A stretch of 64,000 nucleotides of DNA from Chrysogorgia sp. JL179-B06 (GCA_035772405.1 JAYKKM010000123.1:3199501-3263500); one strand, 5' to 3'. Counted from the first letter of the stretch, positions 23,678 to 36,349 are shown. Notes: generated from the sequence alone by a model not told the origin. Numbers and translations: made by a program.

Positions 23678-23990
23678 TGTAGTTTGATCGAGTGAAATGC
23701 AAAATATTACCTATAATATACCCAGAATCTTATCCCCGGCATTACCACCACCATATATACAGAACTCGTGACTAGGCTCTCGGCAACGGCTTCCGTAGCT
23801 CAGTGGTCAGAGCACTGCACTAGCATCGCAGAGTCGCGGGTTCAATTCCCAGCCGGAAGGCCTTAAAGTTGCATTTTTCGCAACTGGTCCCGGTTTGGTC
23901 TTAAAATGTATGTATTCCAACACTCGAAATTTTCCTTCACCGTAAATCCTTTCAACATGTAGTTTGATCGAGTGAAATGCCAAATATTAC
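23164..23990. repeat. Tandem duplication, copy 2
   Basis: Second copy of the 853-bp unit; differences are mainly in (TA)n length and scattered substitutions. It carries the same hammerhead-like module at about 23365-23405 (+), a (TA)n array at about 23587-23675, and a tRNA-like sequence at 23789-23860. Confidence 0.9.
23789..23860 (+). tRNA. tRNA-Ala(AGC)-like sequence, second copy
   Basis: Identical over its 72 nt to 22949-23020, with the same stem mismatches, so the two are copies of one repeat and not independent genes. Confidence 0.5.
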
Positions 23991-24319
23991 CTTCCCCATC
24001 GAGTGAAATGCCAAATATTTCGCTTCCCCAAACACATTGTCTCACCTCGCGCTCCCAATTTCCCGGATGTACAACATGTATCACCGCTGACCAATGCTAA
24101 TATACTACAATCCCTTTCCTTCTTGACATTGAAACTTATAACAAAACGGTTAGTACATGAAGTCATAAGATAATTTTGAATCAACTAACTATTAACAGGC
24201 TGTGAACTGCAAAGCATCTAAAGTGCAGAAACGTCCTGTAACAGTTCGCACAAATGTTCTTAATATCCAAACCTGCTTATATCTCAAAACGTGTACGCAA
24301 GTTCAGTTTCCCTTCGACG

Positions 24320-25686
24320 GTTCAGGTCAATACATAGTCATTCAAATGCTTTGGTTGGATGATAACTCGGCCCGATCTCCTCAAAGTGGGCGGTCGCTCT
24401 GCAGTCGGTACGCTACTGGTGTTGTTGTCTCCAAGTATGTTGATGTTCTTGCTGCTTATTGAGACTCAGCGTAAGTCATTTAAACCCTTCTTGTAATGGT
24501 CTGTATAGTCTTCACCACCAGGAACATTGAGTACTTTAACATGCTGGATATTCCGCTTATATATTATTCCTTCGGGTGATCTGAGTACAACTTGATCTCC
24601 GTATGGAGCCACCACCTCATACGGCTCCTTCTCATATGCAGCTGACAGTACGTTTGTTCTCTTCCATCTGCTAGAGTAACACGGAATCGCCTTCTTTTAC
24701 ATCTAGCTCTCGTGCTCTGAATGTTTGACCGACGTAATATTTGTTTACTTGCTTCTTTCAGCATCGCAGTCTCGAACTCCTTGATATGTCACTTCGATTT
24801 CATCCTGTGTTACATCATTAAGCTCGGACATTTTGGTTGTCAAGCTTCTTTTAAACAACAGTTCAGCTGGGCTCTTTCCAGTGGTGGAATGAGGTGTGGA
24901 ACGGTAAGCTAGCAGGAACTTATTTAGTTGAACTCTCCTAATCTGTCATTCTGCATGAGATGCTCTAATGGATTTCAGAAGCGATCTGTTCTGCCTCTCC
25001 ACTTCACCATTTGCTCTAGGCCACAGCGGAGTTGTGTAGTGATGTTGGATACCCGGCCATTTCGTTTAGATACGCCTCTACTTCTTCAGAAACAAGTTTG
25101 GCGCCATTGTCAGTTCGTAGCCCCTTGCAGGGTATTCCGTGTCTGGAAAATTGGGCATTCAACCGTCGTATTATCACCTCGCTTATTGTTGTCTTGATGA
25201 CATCAACTTCCATCTATCATCTATAGTAATCAACCAAGACCAGCAAATGTTCCCCCGACGGTAGCGGACCCATCAAATCTAGAGCTAATTTCTCCCATGA
25301 TTGTTCTGGCAGGCGGGTTGGTTTTACGGGAGAGGGTGGCAGATACTTGATTACGAGCTGTCATCCATATATAATATAATATAATATAACAACTTTATTT
25401 CGAGAGGGAAACATATAACAGTAAGAAAACTGACAAACGAATGGCCCTCGAATAAAATTATCTACATTTCTTTTCAGCGTCGTGATCCATCCCGGCCCAC
25501 CATGAGACTTTGCTCCTTAGCCTCTCTTTAGTCTCGACGACTCCGTGATGTCCCTTGTTTGCAAGCCTGGTAACTCGTTGGCGAAGGGCTTGGGATATGA
25601 CAATTCTGGTTCCTCGTAAAATCACATGACCTATGAATGTCAGTTCATTCTCTTGCACATGCACAGCCCCAAGTCCTATACTGAAC
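24320..25686 (-). pseudogene. Gypsy retroelement, 3' part: end of RNase H region, integrase
   Basis: Minus strand, read from 25686 down. A stub of RNase H ('GLGAVHVQE'-like) is followed by the H2C2 integrase zinc finger ('LANKGHHGVVETKERL … CR') at about 25610-25460. The catalytic core at 25270-25016 has 'LALDLMG', 'LRTDNGAKLVSEEVEAYL', and D and E residues in place. A C-terminal segment ('VVAPYGDQVVLRSPEGIIYKRNIQHVK') ends near 24330. Most of RNase H is deleted and frameshifts are present. Between the zinc finger and the core (about 25365-25455) sits a ~90-bp insertion with TTTATTTCGAG / CTCGAATAAA inverted ends. This is the downstream half of the element at 30876-32810. Confidence 0.85.
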
Positions 25687-25693
25687 TACTGTA

Positions 25694-28600
25694 GCTAGGG
25701 GAAATATACCCCATTTTTACAAAACACGAAGAAATCGTTGAAATGTCCTAAAATTTTGGTATAAATACTAGCTTTACGTTTGAATAATATGTGCAAAATT
25801 TCAGAAGAAAATATAACTTTGTGAATTACATGTTAGCATGTCATACAAGCTTTGACAATTATGATCTAACCCTAGCTAGGGGAAATATACCTCATTTTTA
25901 CAAAACTCGAAGAAATCGTTGAAATGTCCTAACATTTTGGTATAAATACTAGCTTTACGTTTGAATAATATGTGCAAAATTTCAGAAGAAAATATTAAAT
26001 ATAAATTTGTGATTTACATGTTAGCTTGTCATACAGGCTATTGTGATCCAACGGGGGAAACATACCCCATTTTTACAAAACATGAAGAAATCGTTGAAAT
26101 GTCCTAAAATTTTGGAATAAATACTAGCTTTGCGTTTGAATAATATGTGCAAAATTTCAGAAGAAAATATTAAATATAACTTTGTGAATTACATGTTAGC
26201 TTGTCATACACAATTTGACAATTATGATCTAACCCTAGCTAGGGGAAATATACCCCATTTTTATAAAACACGAAGAAATCGTTGAAATGTCCTAACATTT
26301 TGGTATAAATACTAGCTTTGCGTTTGAATAATATGTGCAAAATTTCAGAAGAAAATATTAAATATAAATTTGTGATTTACATGTTAGCTTGTCATACAGG
26401 CTATTGTGATCTAACCGCGGAAACATACCCCATTTTTACAAAACATGAAGAAATCGTTGAAATGTCCTAAAATTTTGGAATAAATACTAGCTTTGCGTTT
26501 GAATAATATGTGCAAATTTTCAGAAGAAAATATTAAATATAACTTTTCGAATTACATGTTAGCTTGTCATACAAGCTTTGACAATTATGATCTCACCCTA
26601 GCTAGGGGAAATATACCCCATTTTTATAAAACACGAAGAAATCGTTGAAATGTCCTAAAATTTTGGAATAAATACTAGCTTTGCGTTTGAATAATATGTG
26701 CAAAATTTCAGAAGAAAATATTAAATATAAATTTGTGATTTACATGTTAGCTTGTCATTAATAGTTATTGTTCATAGTGTTAATATATGTAGTAGGCTTT
26801 ATCTTATAATGAAACTGTAATTAGATTTAAAAGCAACTTTAAGAATATATATATTGTTGTAAGAGCATTGAGACTATTGTATAATGCTCCTAATACGTCT
26901 TTATTATTATTATTATACAGGCTTTGACTATTGTGATCTAACCATAGCTAGGGGAAATATACCCCATTTTTACAAAACACGAAGAAATCGTTGAAATGTC
27001 CTAAAATTTTGGTATAAATACTAGCTTTACGTTTGAATAATATGTGCAAAATTTCAGAAGAAAATATTAAATATAACTTTGTGAATTACATGTTAGCTTG
27101 TCATACAAAATTTGACAATTATGATCTAACCCTAGCTAGGGGAAATATACCCCATTTTTATAAAACACGAAGAAATCGTTGAAATGTCCTAACATTTTGG
27201 TATAAATACTAGCTTTGCGTTTGAATAATATGTGCAAAATTTCAGAAGAAAATATTAAATATAAATTTGTGATTTACATGTTAGCTTGTCATACAGGCTA
27301 TTGTGATCTAACCGGGGAAACATACCCCATTTTTACAAAACATGAAGAAATCGTTGAAATGTCCTAAAATTTTGGAATAAATACTAGCTTTGCGTTTGAA
27401 TAATATGTGCAAATTTTCAGAAGAAAATATTAAATATAACTTTGTGAATTACATGTTAGCTTGTCATACAAGCTTTGACAATTATGATCTAACCCTAGCT
27501 AAGGGAAATATACCCCATTTTTATAAAACACGAAGAAATCGTTGAAATGTCCTAACATTTTGGTATAAATACTAGCTTTGCGTTTGAATAATATGTGCAA
27601 AATTTCAGAAGAAAATATTAAATATAAATTTGTGATTTACATGTTAGCTTGTCATTAATAGTTATTGTTCATAGTGTTAATATATGTAGTAGGCTTTATC
27701 TTATAATGAAACTGTAATTAGATTTAAAAGCAACTTTAAGAATATATATATTGTTGTAAGAGCATTGAGACTATTGTATAATGCTCCTAATACGTCTTTA
27801 TTATTATTATTATACAGGCTTTGACTATTGTGATCTAACCATAGCTAGGGGAAATATACCCCATTTTTACAAAACACGAAGAAATCGTTGAAATGTCCTA
27901 AAATTTTGGTATAAATACTAGCTTTACGTTTGAATAATATGTGCAAAATTTCAGAAGAAAATATTAAATATAACTTTGTGAATTACATGTTAGCTTGTCA
28001 TACAAAATTTGACAATTATGATCTAACCCTAGCTAGGGGAAATATACCCCATTTTTATAAAACACGAAGAAATCGTTGAAATGTCCTAACATTTTGGTAT
28101 AAATACTAGCTTTGCGTTTGAATAATATATGCAAAATTTCAGAAGAAAATATTAAATATAAATTTGTGATTTACATGTTAGCTTGTCATACAGGCTATTG
28201 TGATCTAACCGGGGAAACATACCCCATTTTTACAAAACATGAAGAAATCGTTGAAATGTCCTAAAATTTTGGAATAAATACTAGCTTTGCGTTTGAATAA
28301 TATGTGCAAATTTTCAGAAGAAAATATTAAATATAACTTTGTGAATTACATGTTAGCTTGTCATACAAGCTTTGACAATTATGATCTAACCCTAGCTAAG
28401 GGAAATATACCCCATTTTTATAAAACACGAAGAAATCGTTGAAATGTCCTAACATTTTGGTATAAATACTAGCTTTGCGTTTGAATAATATGTGCAAAAT
28501 TTCAGAAGAAAATATTAAATATAAATTTGTGATTTACATGTTAGCTTGTCATTAATAGTTATTGTTCATAGTGTTAATATATGTAGTAGGCTTTATCTTA

Positions 28601-30875
28601 TAATGAAACTGTAATTAGATTTAAAAGCAACTTTAAGAATATATATATTGTTGTAAGAGCATTGAGACTAATGTATAATGCTCCTAATACGTCTTTATTA
28701 TTATTATTATACAGGCTTTGACTATTGTGATCTAACCATAGCTAGGGGAAATATACCCCATTTTTACAAAACACGAAGAAATCGAAGTAACTTCAAACAG
28801 GAATGACAAAAGTTGTTGACGTCAAAACGAAAATTTGCATGTTGTTATTGCTGTAGATAGATTCAAAAGTAAGACTTCTTGTGAGATGTGGACTATAAAA
28901 TAGTGGTAAACTGCCACGCAGCACTCTACTTTTTTATAAAATGGTTGGTATGTTTCATTGAGAAGGTTTTTTCGCACTACTTATCGAGAAAGATAAGGAT
29001 ACGCTGCAAAGCTCTAGTTTGACTCATTAGTTACACTGTGTCGGTGATACGAAAGAATTAGTGGACCGCCATGTTCAAAAGCTCCGAGCACTGAGTGATG
29101 CTGCAAGGTTTGTTATAGGCTTTTTGTTATTGGCTCGGATATGACTTCTTAGTTGAGCGTGGTTGTTTTTAATTCAGCTTCGAAACCTTATTAGTAAGTA
29201 TTCTTTATTAGTAAGTATTCTTTAAATAAAGAATACTAATACGATCCTAGCATGAAAAGCTAACATGTAATTCACAAATTTATATTTAATATTTTCTTCT
29301 GAAATTTTGCACACGTTTTCCAACGCAAAGCTAGTATTTATACCAAAATTTTAGCATATTTCAACGATTTCTTCTCGTTTTATAAAAACGGGGTATAATT
29401 TCCCCTAGCTAGGGTTAGACCACAATAGCCAGTGCGCATGATCAGACAATCTCTGGCTAATCTCAGCACGGTGACAATCTCAGACCGTTACACCTGTTAT
29501 CCCCCAGTCTGAGATCTCCCCCTCACATAATTCATGTTATGTTATATATTGTTATATATTAAATATTGTGAATTAATTAAATGTTAGCTTGTCATATACA
29601 GGCTTTGGCTATTGTGATGTAACCCAAAATACCCCATTTTTATAAAAATGCACGAAGAAATCGTTGAAATGTCCTAAAATTTTGGAATAAATACTAGCTT
29701 TGCGTTTGAATAATGTGCAAATTTTCAGAAGAAAATATTAAATATAAATTTGTGATTTACATGTTAGCTTGTCATACAGGCTATTGTGATCTAACCGGGG
29801 AAATATACCCCATTTTTATAAAACACGAAGAAATCGTTGAAATGTCCTAAAATTTTGGAATAAATACTAGCTTTGCGTTTGAATAATATGTACAAAATTT
29901 CAGAAGAAAATATTAAATATAAATTTGTGATTTACATGTTAGCTTGTCATACAGGCTTTGACTATTGTGATCTAACCATAGCTAGGGGAAATATACCCCA
30001 TTTTTACAAAACACGAAGAAATCGTTGAAATGTCCTAAAATGTTGGTATAAATACTAGCTTTACGTTTGAATAATATGTGCAAAATTTCAGAAGAAAATA
30101 TTAAATATAACTTTGTGAATTACATGTTAGCTTGTCATACACAATTTGACAATTATGATCTAACCCTAGCTAGGGGAAATATACCCCATTTTTATAAAAC
30201 ACGAAGAAATCGTTGAAATGTCCTAACATTTTGGTATAAATACTAGCTTTGCGTTTGAATAATATGTGCAAAATTTCAGAAGAAAATATTAAATATAAAT
30301 TTGTGATTTACATGTTAGCTTGTCATACAGGCTATTGTGATCTAACCGCGGAAACATACCCCATTTTTACAAAACATGAAGAAATCGTTGAAATGTCCTA
30401 AAATTTTGGAATAAATACTAGCTTTGCGTTTGAATAATATGTGCAAATTTTCAGAAGAAAATATTAAATATAACTTTTCGAATTACATGTTAGCTTGTCA
30501 TACAAGCTTTGACAATTATGATCTCACCCTAGCTAGGGGAAATATACCCCATTTTTATAAAACACGAAGAAATCGTTGAAATGTCCTAAAATTTTGGAAT
30601 AAATACTAGCTTTGCGTTTGAATAATATGTGCAAAATTTCAGAAGAAAATATTAAATATAAATTTGTGATTTACATGTTAGCTTGTCATTAATAGTTATT
30701 GTTCATAGTGTTAATATATGTAGTAGGCTTTATCTTATAATGAAACTGTAATTAGATTTAAAAGCAACTTTAAGAATATATATATTGTTGTAAGAGCATT
30801 GAGACTATTGTATAATGCTCCTAATACGTCTTTATTATTATTATTATACAGGCTTTGACTATTGTGATCTAACCA
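25694..30875. repeat. Satellite block (~180-187-bp monomers) with higher-order repeats, inserted in the Gypsy element
   Basis: About 21 direct monomers and one inverted monomer (about 29255-29430). The unit contains GGGGAAATATACCCCATTTT, AAATCGTTGAAATGTCC, TAAATACTAGCTTTGCG and AATTACATGTTAGCTTGTCA. After groups of monomers a 162-bp spacer recurs (26759-26920, 27654-27815, 28550-28712, 30690-30850), giving an ~895-bp higher-order unit. Segment 26180-26920 is nearly identical to 30130-30870. A ~780-bp non-monomer island lies at about 28783-29560. The block is flanked by TACTGTA (25687-25693) and TACAGTA (30876-30882), like a target duplication. Confidence 0.93.
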
Positions 30876-32810
30876 TACAGTAGCATCGGAAAACCTGGGT
30901 ATGGGCTTCCTTATCAAAGTAAGCCAAGACCGGTGGACTTGAAATTTGTCCCTTTAGCTTCGCAAAGGATGATTCTTGCTCCCTGCCCCACACGAATGAC
31001 TCTCCTCCGAGCAAAGGGGTTCAGCAGTTGTAGAAAAATCAGCTATGAACCGGGCGCTAAATCCAACGAGACCCAAGAAACTCAGAACTTCTGATGCGGA
31101 TTTTGGTTGACACGATTCCACCACAGCCCTGACTTTTTCCTTCGTTTGTCCAACTCCATGTTTGGCGAGGAGGATTCCCATAAAGACAAATTTGTCCATC
31201 TTGAATGTGCACTTCTCTGAATTCAATGTGAGATGTTTCTGATTCAGCCGCTCCAGCACTTTTTCCAGGTTGTTGTCATGTTCGTCGCTATCTCGGCCAT
31301 GCACAGCAAGGTCATCTGCGATGTTTGCCACTCCCTGCAGACCTGCCTTTGCCTGAGAGATAATGTGCTGGTATTTCTCTGGGGCTCATTCACTCCAAAG
31401 CTCAACTCCGCTTATAACGAAAAATTCCATCGTGAGTAGTAAAGGCAGTGATATCTCGTGATTCTTTATCCAACTCAATATGATGAAACCCCCAGCGAAG
31501 ATCTAACTTTGAGAACACAGTGCTTCCATTGAGGTTCTCGAGTACTTCATCTATTGTAGGAATAGGCAATCTTTCGCGGCTGATTGCTTCGTTGGCTCTG
31601 CGCATATCAACACAATTTCTGAAGTCTCCCGATGGTTTCGGCGTGACTTAACCACAGGGCTTACCCATCTTGTCGGCGCGTCTACTCTCTCAATGATATC
31701 CTTTTCAATGAGCTCGTTAACTTTGGTAGTTACCTTGCCTTTAGTGAAAAAGGGATTCGTCGTATCTTCTGGGCAATAGGTGTCACATTCGAATCGATGT
31801 GCATATTTAACTGGTAGTCCTTTAATTTTCCAATCCGGTGGAAAGCATCAGGATATCTGCTCTCGAGGCCTTGTACAAATGCGTCTCCAACAGCATTACA
31901 TCCATCCGTGTTAGGACCAGATGCAGGGTCAATGTGGAGAATTCCCAGATCTTTAGCTGTTGAATAACCAAGCAGACAACCACCCTTCTTTACAACAATG
32001 AAATCTGCCTTCATTGATCTTTTCTTTAAATGCGAGCCGAACTGGCCCGAACTGAGCGGAACTGGCCCACAACTTTAAGCACTTGGCCTCCATAAGCACA
32101 CGTCTTCTGCATGCAAAGTACGTTGTAGTTCAACATTCAATCCTAGATGTTTTAATTCCTTGAAACCATCTTCACCCATTAGATTGTTCACAGAACCCGA
32201 ATCAACCAAGACCTCTCTACTGATTCCACTGATACATGCAGAAATGACAGGCTCGGGTGATTTTCTATACCTGCTTCTCTGCTGCGAAGGCATATGTATC
32301 TTCGTCGCTCAGCTCCTCAAGGTCATCCTGAACACAATTGGTTTCTTTCTTTTTTCCAGTGATTGCTGCTTCTGGTTCAGCCGTCGGTCGTCACTTCTTT
32401 TCCCAGGATTGGAATCACTTTTCCCTCCTCTACAACAATTAACAAAGTGCCCGTATCTTGCACACTTGACACATTTCTTTCCCCTAGCAGGACGTTCTGG
32501 GTCACGTGCATAGTGACCCTCTTTACCACAATTGAAACAGTTTCCATACCTTTCTTTCTTTCGCTTTTCGCCAGATTGTTCAGCTGCGTTAGTAGACGAT
32601 CCCAACTCTCTATTTGGATTCAACATGTAACCAGCGTGTTATTTGCTGCTTCCCATGAGCGAATTTTTCTCATGGCATTCTTCTGAGAAATGTTGTTTAC
32701 CTCGAGTAACTTCCGTTTTAATTGGAGATCGGTCAGCTTCTCGATCAGTTGGTCGCGAAGATTTTCATTTAATGAAGTACCAATAATGGAAACTTTATTC
32801 ATTTATGATT
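30876..32810 (-). pseudogene. Gypsy retroelement, 5' part: gag, protease, RT, start of RNase H
   Basis: Minus strand from about 32802: a gag segment, then two zinc knuckles near 32540-32450 (first C-x2-C-x4-H with its last Cys changed to Asp; second C-x2-C-x4-H-x4-C). Protease follows at about 32240 ('VLVDSGSVNNLM', DSG active site), then the RT N-terminus at 32014-31730. RT fingers/palm lie at 31605-31402 ('STVFSKLDLRWGFHHIELD') and the RT catalytic region with 'ADDLAVHG' at about 31310. Then comes 'FLGLVGFSARFI' and the RNase H entry ('PPVLAYFDKEAHTQVF') at 30950. Stops and frame changes inactivate it. The coding order resumes at 25686 beyond the satellite block. Confidence 0.87.
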
Positions 32811-33115
32811 AACGTATATTACAGTGATAAACCTCTCTTTTACAGGTAGTTTACCAATGTCTACTTGAATTAACACTATATGGTATAAAAATATTAGTAT
32901 GACATTAAAGTCGGGTCATCCCATTCTTTGTTACGTTTACAAAATATATAGTAAGATGTCCTTATGCAAGTGTTCATAATTTTCTGAGTATACATGTAGT
33001 ACTTTCTACATCGTTCGTCAAATTTCAGGTCTTTCAGCATCTCAATAAAGTCTACGGATGACTGATTAAAAACTCCAAGCGAACTGATAGATAAATTTAT
33101 TAATTTCACTTTTTC

Positions 33116-33154
<39 letters not shown>

Positions 33155-33526
33155 TAAGGTTTAATAAACTACTTTCGCACCAATAAGGTGAATTACAGTA
33201 ATTTTACATTTGCAATATATATCAAACTATATAAATACAATTTTACACACAGTAAAGGCGGATAAAATACAATAAATCAGGGCAGTATAATAATACAGTA
33301 TAATACAGTAAATTTATGTCAACCTACTGTATTACAGTAGCTACATACACTTATGGAAGATATCAGCATAACAAATACTGTTAGGATCTAAACCGACGAA
33401 AGCTTAGTAAAAAAAACTATTTTTAAAACGGTCAGTTCTGCACTTACAGTGGCGTGCCTGTTTTCGTAGACGTACAATAAACTTGTCAACAGTCTCTCCC
33501 TCTTTTGGAGCAAGCTGTCAAAAAAT
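32811..33526. other. AT-rich spacer with (TAA)n microsatellite
   Basis: Contains an ATA/TAA triplet array at about 33113-33152 and no recognisable coding. LTRs of the Gypsy element were not identified here. Confidence 0.4.
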
Positions 33527-33649
33527 ATGTCTTTCGTATGGCACATTCGCTTCAGCGCGAAAATGACCATATCTTACTTTCGAAGACATACCGTAAATTC
33601 GCTTTCTCCTTCCTCACCGGTCAAGGATCCTGTAGATCTTCGTAGATGC

Positions 33650-34190
33650 CCTGTACTTCCAATCCAGCCAAAAAAGTGGAGAAGCTGCGATATCTTTCGA
33701 TGTGCATCTGTAACTAAAGCTCGCCTTACTGTATACAATGCTCTCATTCTCCCACTGTTCGATTACGCAGATATTATATGGGATGACAAAAATAACTCTT
33801 CTCTTATGGACAATTACAAATTCTCCAGAATAAAGCTGCCAAAACTATTCTAGATTTCTCCCATTATCTCAACTGAAGCCCTCAACAAACTACACTGGCA
33901 TCCACTTATGTACCGGCGCTATTTACATCGTATAATAACCATTTTCAAGTGTAAAAATAATTTAACAGATTTCGACTTCGAAATAACAAAAACTAATCAT
34001 ACATAATATAACACACGACGCAAGGATGACATCTACCTCAGTAAACCGAAGACAAATTGGGGGAAACAGAAACTTTTTTATCATGCTTGTAAATAATATA
34101 ATGCTTTGGACCCCAATATTAAATCACTCGAACTATTAGCTACCTTTAGAAACGAACTCTTTAAGTTACCATGTCCATATTAAGATTACT
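33650..34190 (+). pseudogene. LINE 3' fragment (RT C-terminal domain)
   Basis: The translation includes 'ARLTVYNALILPLFDYADIIWDDKNN' and, after one frameshift near 33840, segments such as 'LNKLHWHPLMYRRYLHRI' and 'NELFKLP'. These are the usual C-terminal part of L2/CR1/Jockey-type LINE polyproteins. It is 5'-truncated. Confidence 0.7.
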
Positions 34191-34277
34191 GTTTAACCTT
34201 ATACTTAAGCTTATTTGTAATACAATCATATTAATCATTAACACATATATTCGTAATCCGTAATTTTGGAAGCAAAA

Positions 34278-34628
34278 TATTTTCTTATTTAATAATTTAT
34301 ATACGCAAACAAAGTGTTCTGAAATTTGAGGCTCAACCGACCATGTTAAAAGATGAATTTATGGAAATTCCTCTAGCTTTAATTCACATTTTGTTATTAG
34401 CGTAGATCAGAAAATTATCAATAATATATATCAGACTGAACAACAGCCTCGATTAAAACGTTAACAATTGTTCCATAGTACAGAATAAAACAAAGTTAAT
34501 AAAGTTTTAGTATTATATGGGAAAATTGTACTTTCAAACATTCTTTCACAACAAATGTACTGATTACCATTCCTTGAACTACCTGTACGTATACAATTCA
34601 AAATAATTCTTTTAATTTTTAAGGCACT
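34278..34628 (+). repeat. Repeat X, copy 1 left part (hammerhead-like relic)
   Basis: Homologous to 46400-46753. It includes CTGAACAACAGCCTCGATT then AAAACGTTAACAATTG near 34437. The other copy still has GAAACGTT, so this is a decayed hammerhead-like core. Copy 1 is interrupted by a LINE at GGCACT (34623-34628). Confidence 0.65.
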
Positions 34629-35556
34629 TTTAAACAGAGGCCATGCTCCTCAACAGAGGAACATTTTTAGTTCCTTTACCACCAGTGTGGCTAAATGGAA
34701 GATTGGTGAAGTGGGTAAATAAAATAAAATATTTGGGAATGACTTTGGACAACAAGCTAAAGTGGAAAGAACATACAGAAGAAGTCAAACTTTCCTTCGC
34801 TAGGAAGTTAAGTCTATTAAAGTCCATGGATTTTCTTCCAAAATATATGCTGGAAGATTTTTTACTGGAAAGTGATTTTCCCTGCTGTAACGTATTGTAT
34901 CGTTGTTTGGGGAAACTGTAGCAAAACACAAATTAATATATTGGAAAGAATGCACGCAAGAGCTGCACGCATAATCTATAGGTTAGACTGGGATTTACCC
35001 AGCCATGATGTGATGCTGAAAACTGGGTGGAAGACACTAAATAGCACATACAAACAAAGGTTATTGAGTACATTACATAAATGTTGTAACGGTGATGCAC
35101 CAGACCAACTTTGTCAGAACATCATAACAAAGAAAAATAGCAACCTGAGAGGAGTGGAAAAGATGGTTATCCCAAAACCAGAAACTAACATCCTACATAG
35201 ATCAGTGACGTTTAGGGGAGCAGCTTTGTGGAACAAGCTGCCAGACAGTATCAGAAACGAGAAACGTCATTGCGTTTTTAAAGCATTAATAAGACAATAT
35301 GATCTGGAAACAGAATATTTTAAAATATATTTAAATAATAAGGACGATAATTATACATATTTTTAAATCATATTATATCTGTTATATACTTATATATTTT
35401 ACTGTAAAAATTTATTATTATTATTATTTTTATATATAATACTTTTAATATTTTCATTTTATTGCAAATTTTATACCTGTAAATAACTTTTAAGTAAACA
35501 CACGACCACATCAGCAATGTGCTGCATATAAACTTAAATCGTGTTTAAATAAATGC

Positions 35557-35592
<36 letters not shown>
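34629..35592 (+). mobile_element. 5'-truncated LINE (L2/CR1-like) with (TTGA)n tail
   Basis: A ~965-bp insertion flanked by GGCACT (34623-34628 and 35593-35598). The unoccupied version exists at 46748-46753. It carries the C-terminal RT region in two frames joined near 34885: 'IKYLGMTLDNKLKWKEH', then 'ILERMHARAARIIYRLDWDL', 'RGAALWNKLPDSIRNE', with stop at 35364-35366. The 3' tail is a GATT/TTGA tetranucleotide array (about 35558-35592). Truncation and tail are typical for LINE insertions. Confidence 0.88.
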
Positions 35593-35594
<2 letters not shown>

Positions 35595-35598
35595 CACT

Positions 35599-36116
35599 CC
35601 AATTAAATAGCACCCATGACAGAACTACTTAATCATTATGATCCAAAGCATTCGCTTCGATCGAAAGAGGAAAATAATTTAGTTATCCAGAAAACAAATA
35701 CAGTAACCTATGGTGATAGATCTTTTGTAGCTGTAGCCCCGAAATTATGGAACAACTTACCTAGATTTTAAATAATTTTACCGAATGATATAATTACCTT
35801 TAAAAATAACTTAAAACAATTCTATTTCCTGGATGATCTGTTCACTATTATGAGCTTGATGTATTTTATAATGCTATATACTTTTATTATTTTAGCTTAT
35901 ATATTAGTTCTTAGTTATTATGTAAAACACAATCCATCGAGACATTGTTATATGCGTTTATGAAACTTATATATAAGAGTAATAAAAAACTAGAGTGCTG
36001 CGTAGACAGTGTTTTGAATATATAGCAAAGTGAAAAGGTGGTAAACTGCCAATAATTTAGTGACGAAATGCTGACGTTTCGAGCGCAGCCCTTCAGCAGA
36101 GTAGTTTGTTATATAT
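35599..36116 (+). repeat. Repeat X, copy 1 right part: second LINE tail plus hammerhead-like module
   Basis: Encodes a different LINE C-terminus ('TELLNHYDPKHSLRSKEENNLVIQKTN', 'VAPKLWNNLP'), continuing the pre-insertion repeat. At 36000-36110 it carries the dispersed module GTGCTGCGTAGACAGTG … GGTAAACTGCC. On the minus strand (36105-36073) it has CTGAAGGGCTGCGCTC then GAAACGTC, a hammerhead core with a 2-nt deletion. Copy 2 is at 46754-47250. Confidence 0.7.
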
Positions 36117-36136
36117 ATTTATATAGTTAGTTATAT

Positions 36137-36190
<54 letters not shown>
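36117..36190. repeat. (TA)n microsatellite
   Basis: Alternating TA with one AATATA interruption, directly bordering the Penelope-like element. Confidence 0.95.
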
Positions 36191-36191
<1 letters not shown>

Positions 36192-36279
36192 GTGTAGGTT
36201 TTGGTCTACGAAATGCAAAGAGTGCTCAACAACATATAGTTAGAGCAAATACCAGATTTTCGCTTACCTCAAAACTGGT

Positions 36280-36320
36280 CTGCTACAACTTGTTTCATCT
36301 GTAAAAGAATCTTCAGGCAG
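36280..36320 (-). ncRNA. Hammerhead ribozyme candidate (PLE-2, 3' side)
   Basis: Minus strand: CTGC (stem I), CTGAAGA, stem II UCU…AGA, GAAA, a minimal stem III (AC…GU around AAGUU), cleavage triplet GUA, then GCAG pairing with CTGC. All invariant core bases are present (N7 is A). A very short stem III is typical of the PLE hammerheads. Cleavage would follow the A of GUA. Confidence 0.75.
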
Positions 36321-36349
36321 TGACAATATCGAAAGGGATGACCGCTTAT

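Noticed and set aside
22949..23860. Two genuine tRNA-Ala genes
   Set aside because: Stem mismatches shared by both copies and location in a duplicated repeat favour tRNA-derived repeats.
25694..30875. CRISPR-like interpretation of the regular repeats
   Set aside because: Monomers are ~180 bp with no variable spacers, in a eukaryotic context; it is satellite DNA.
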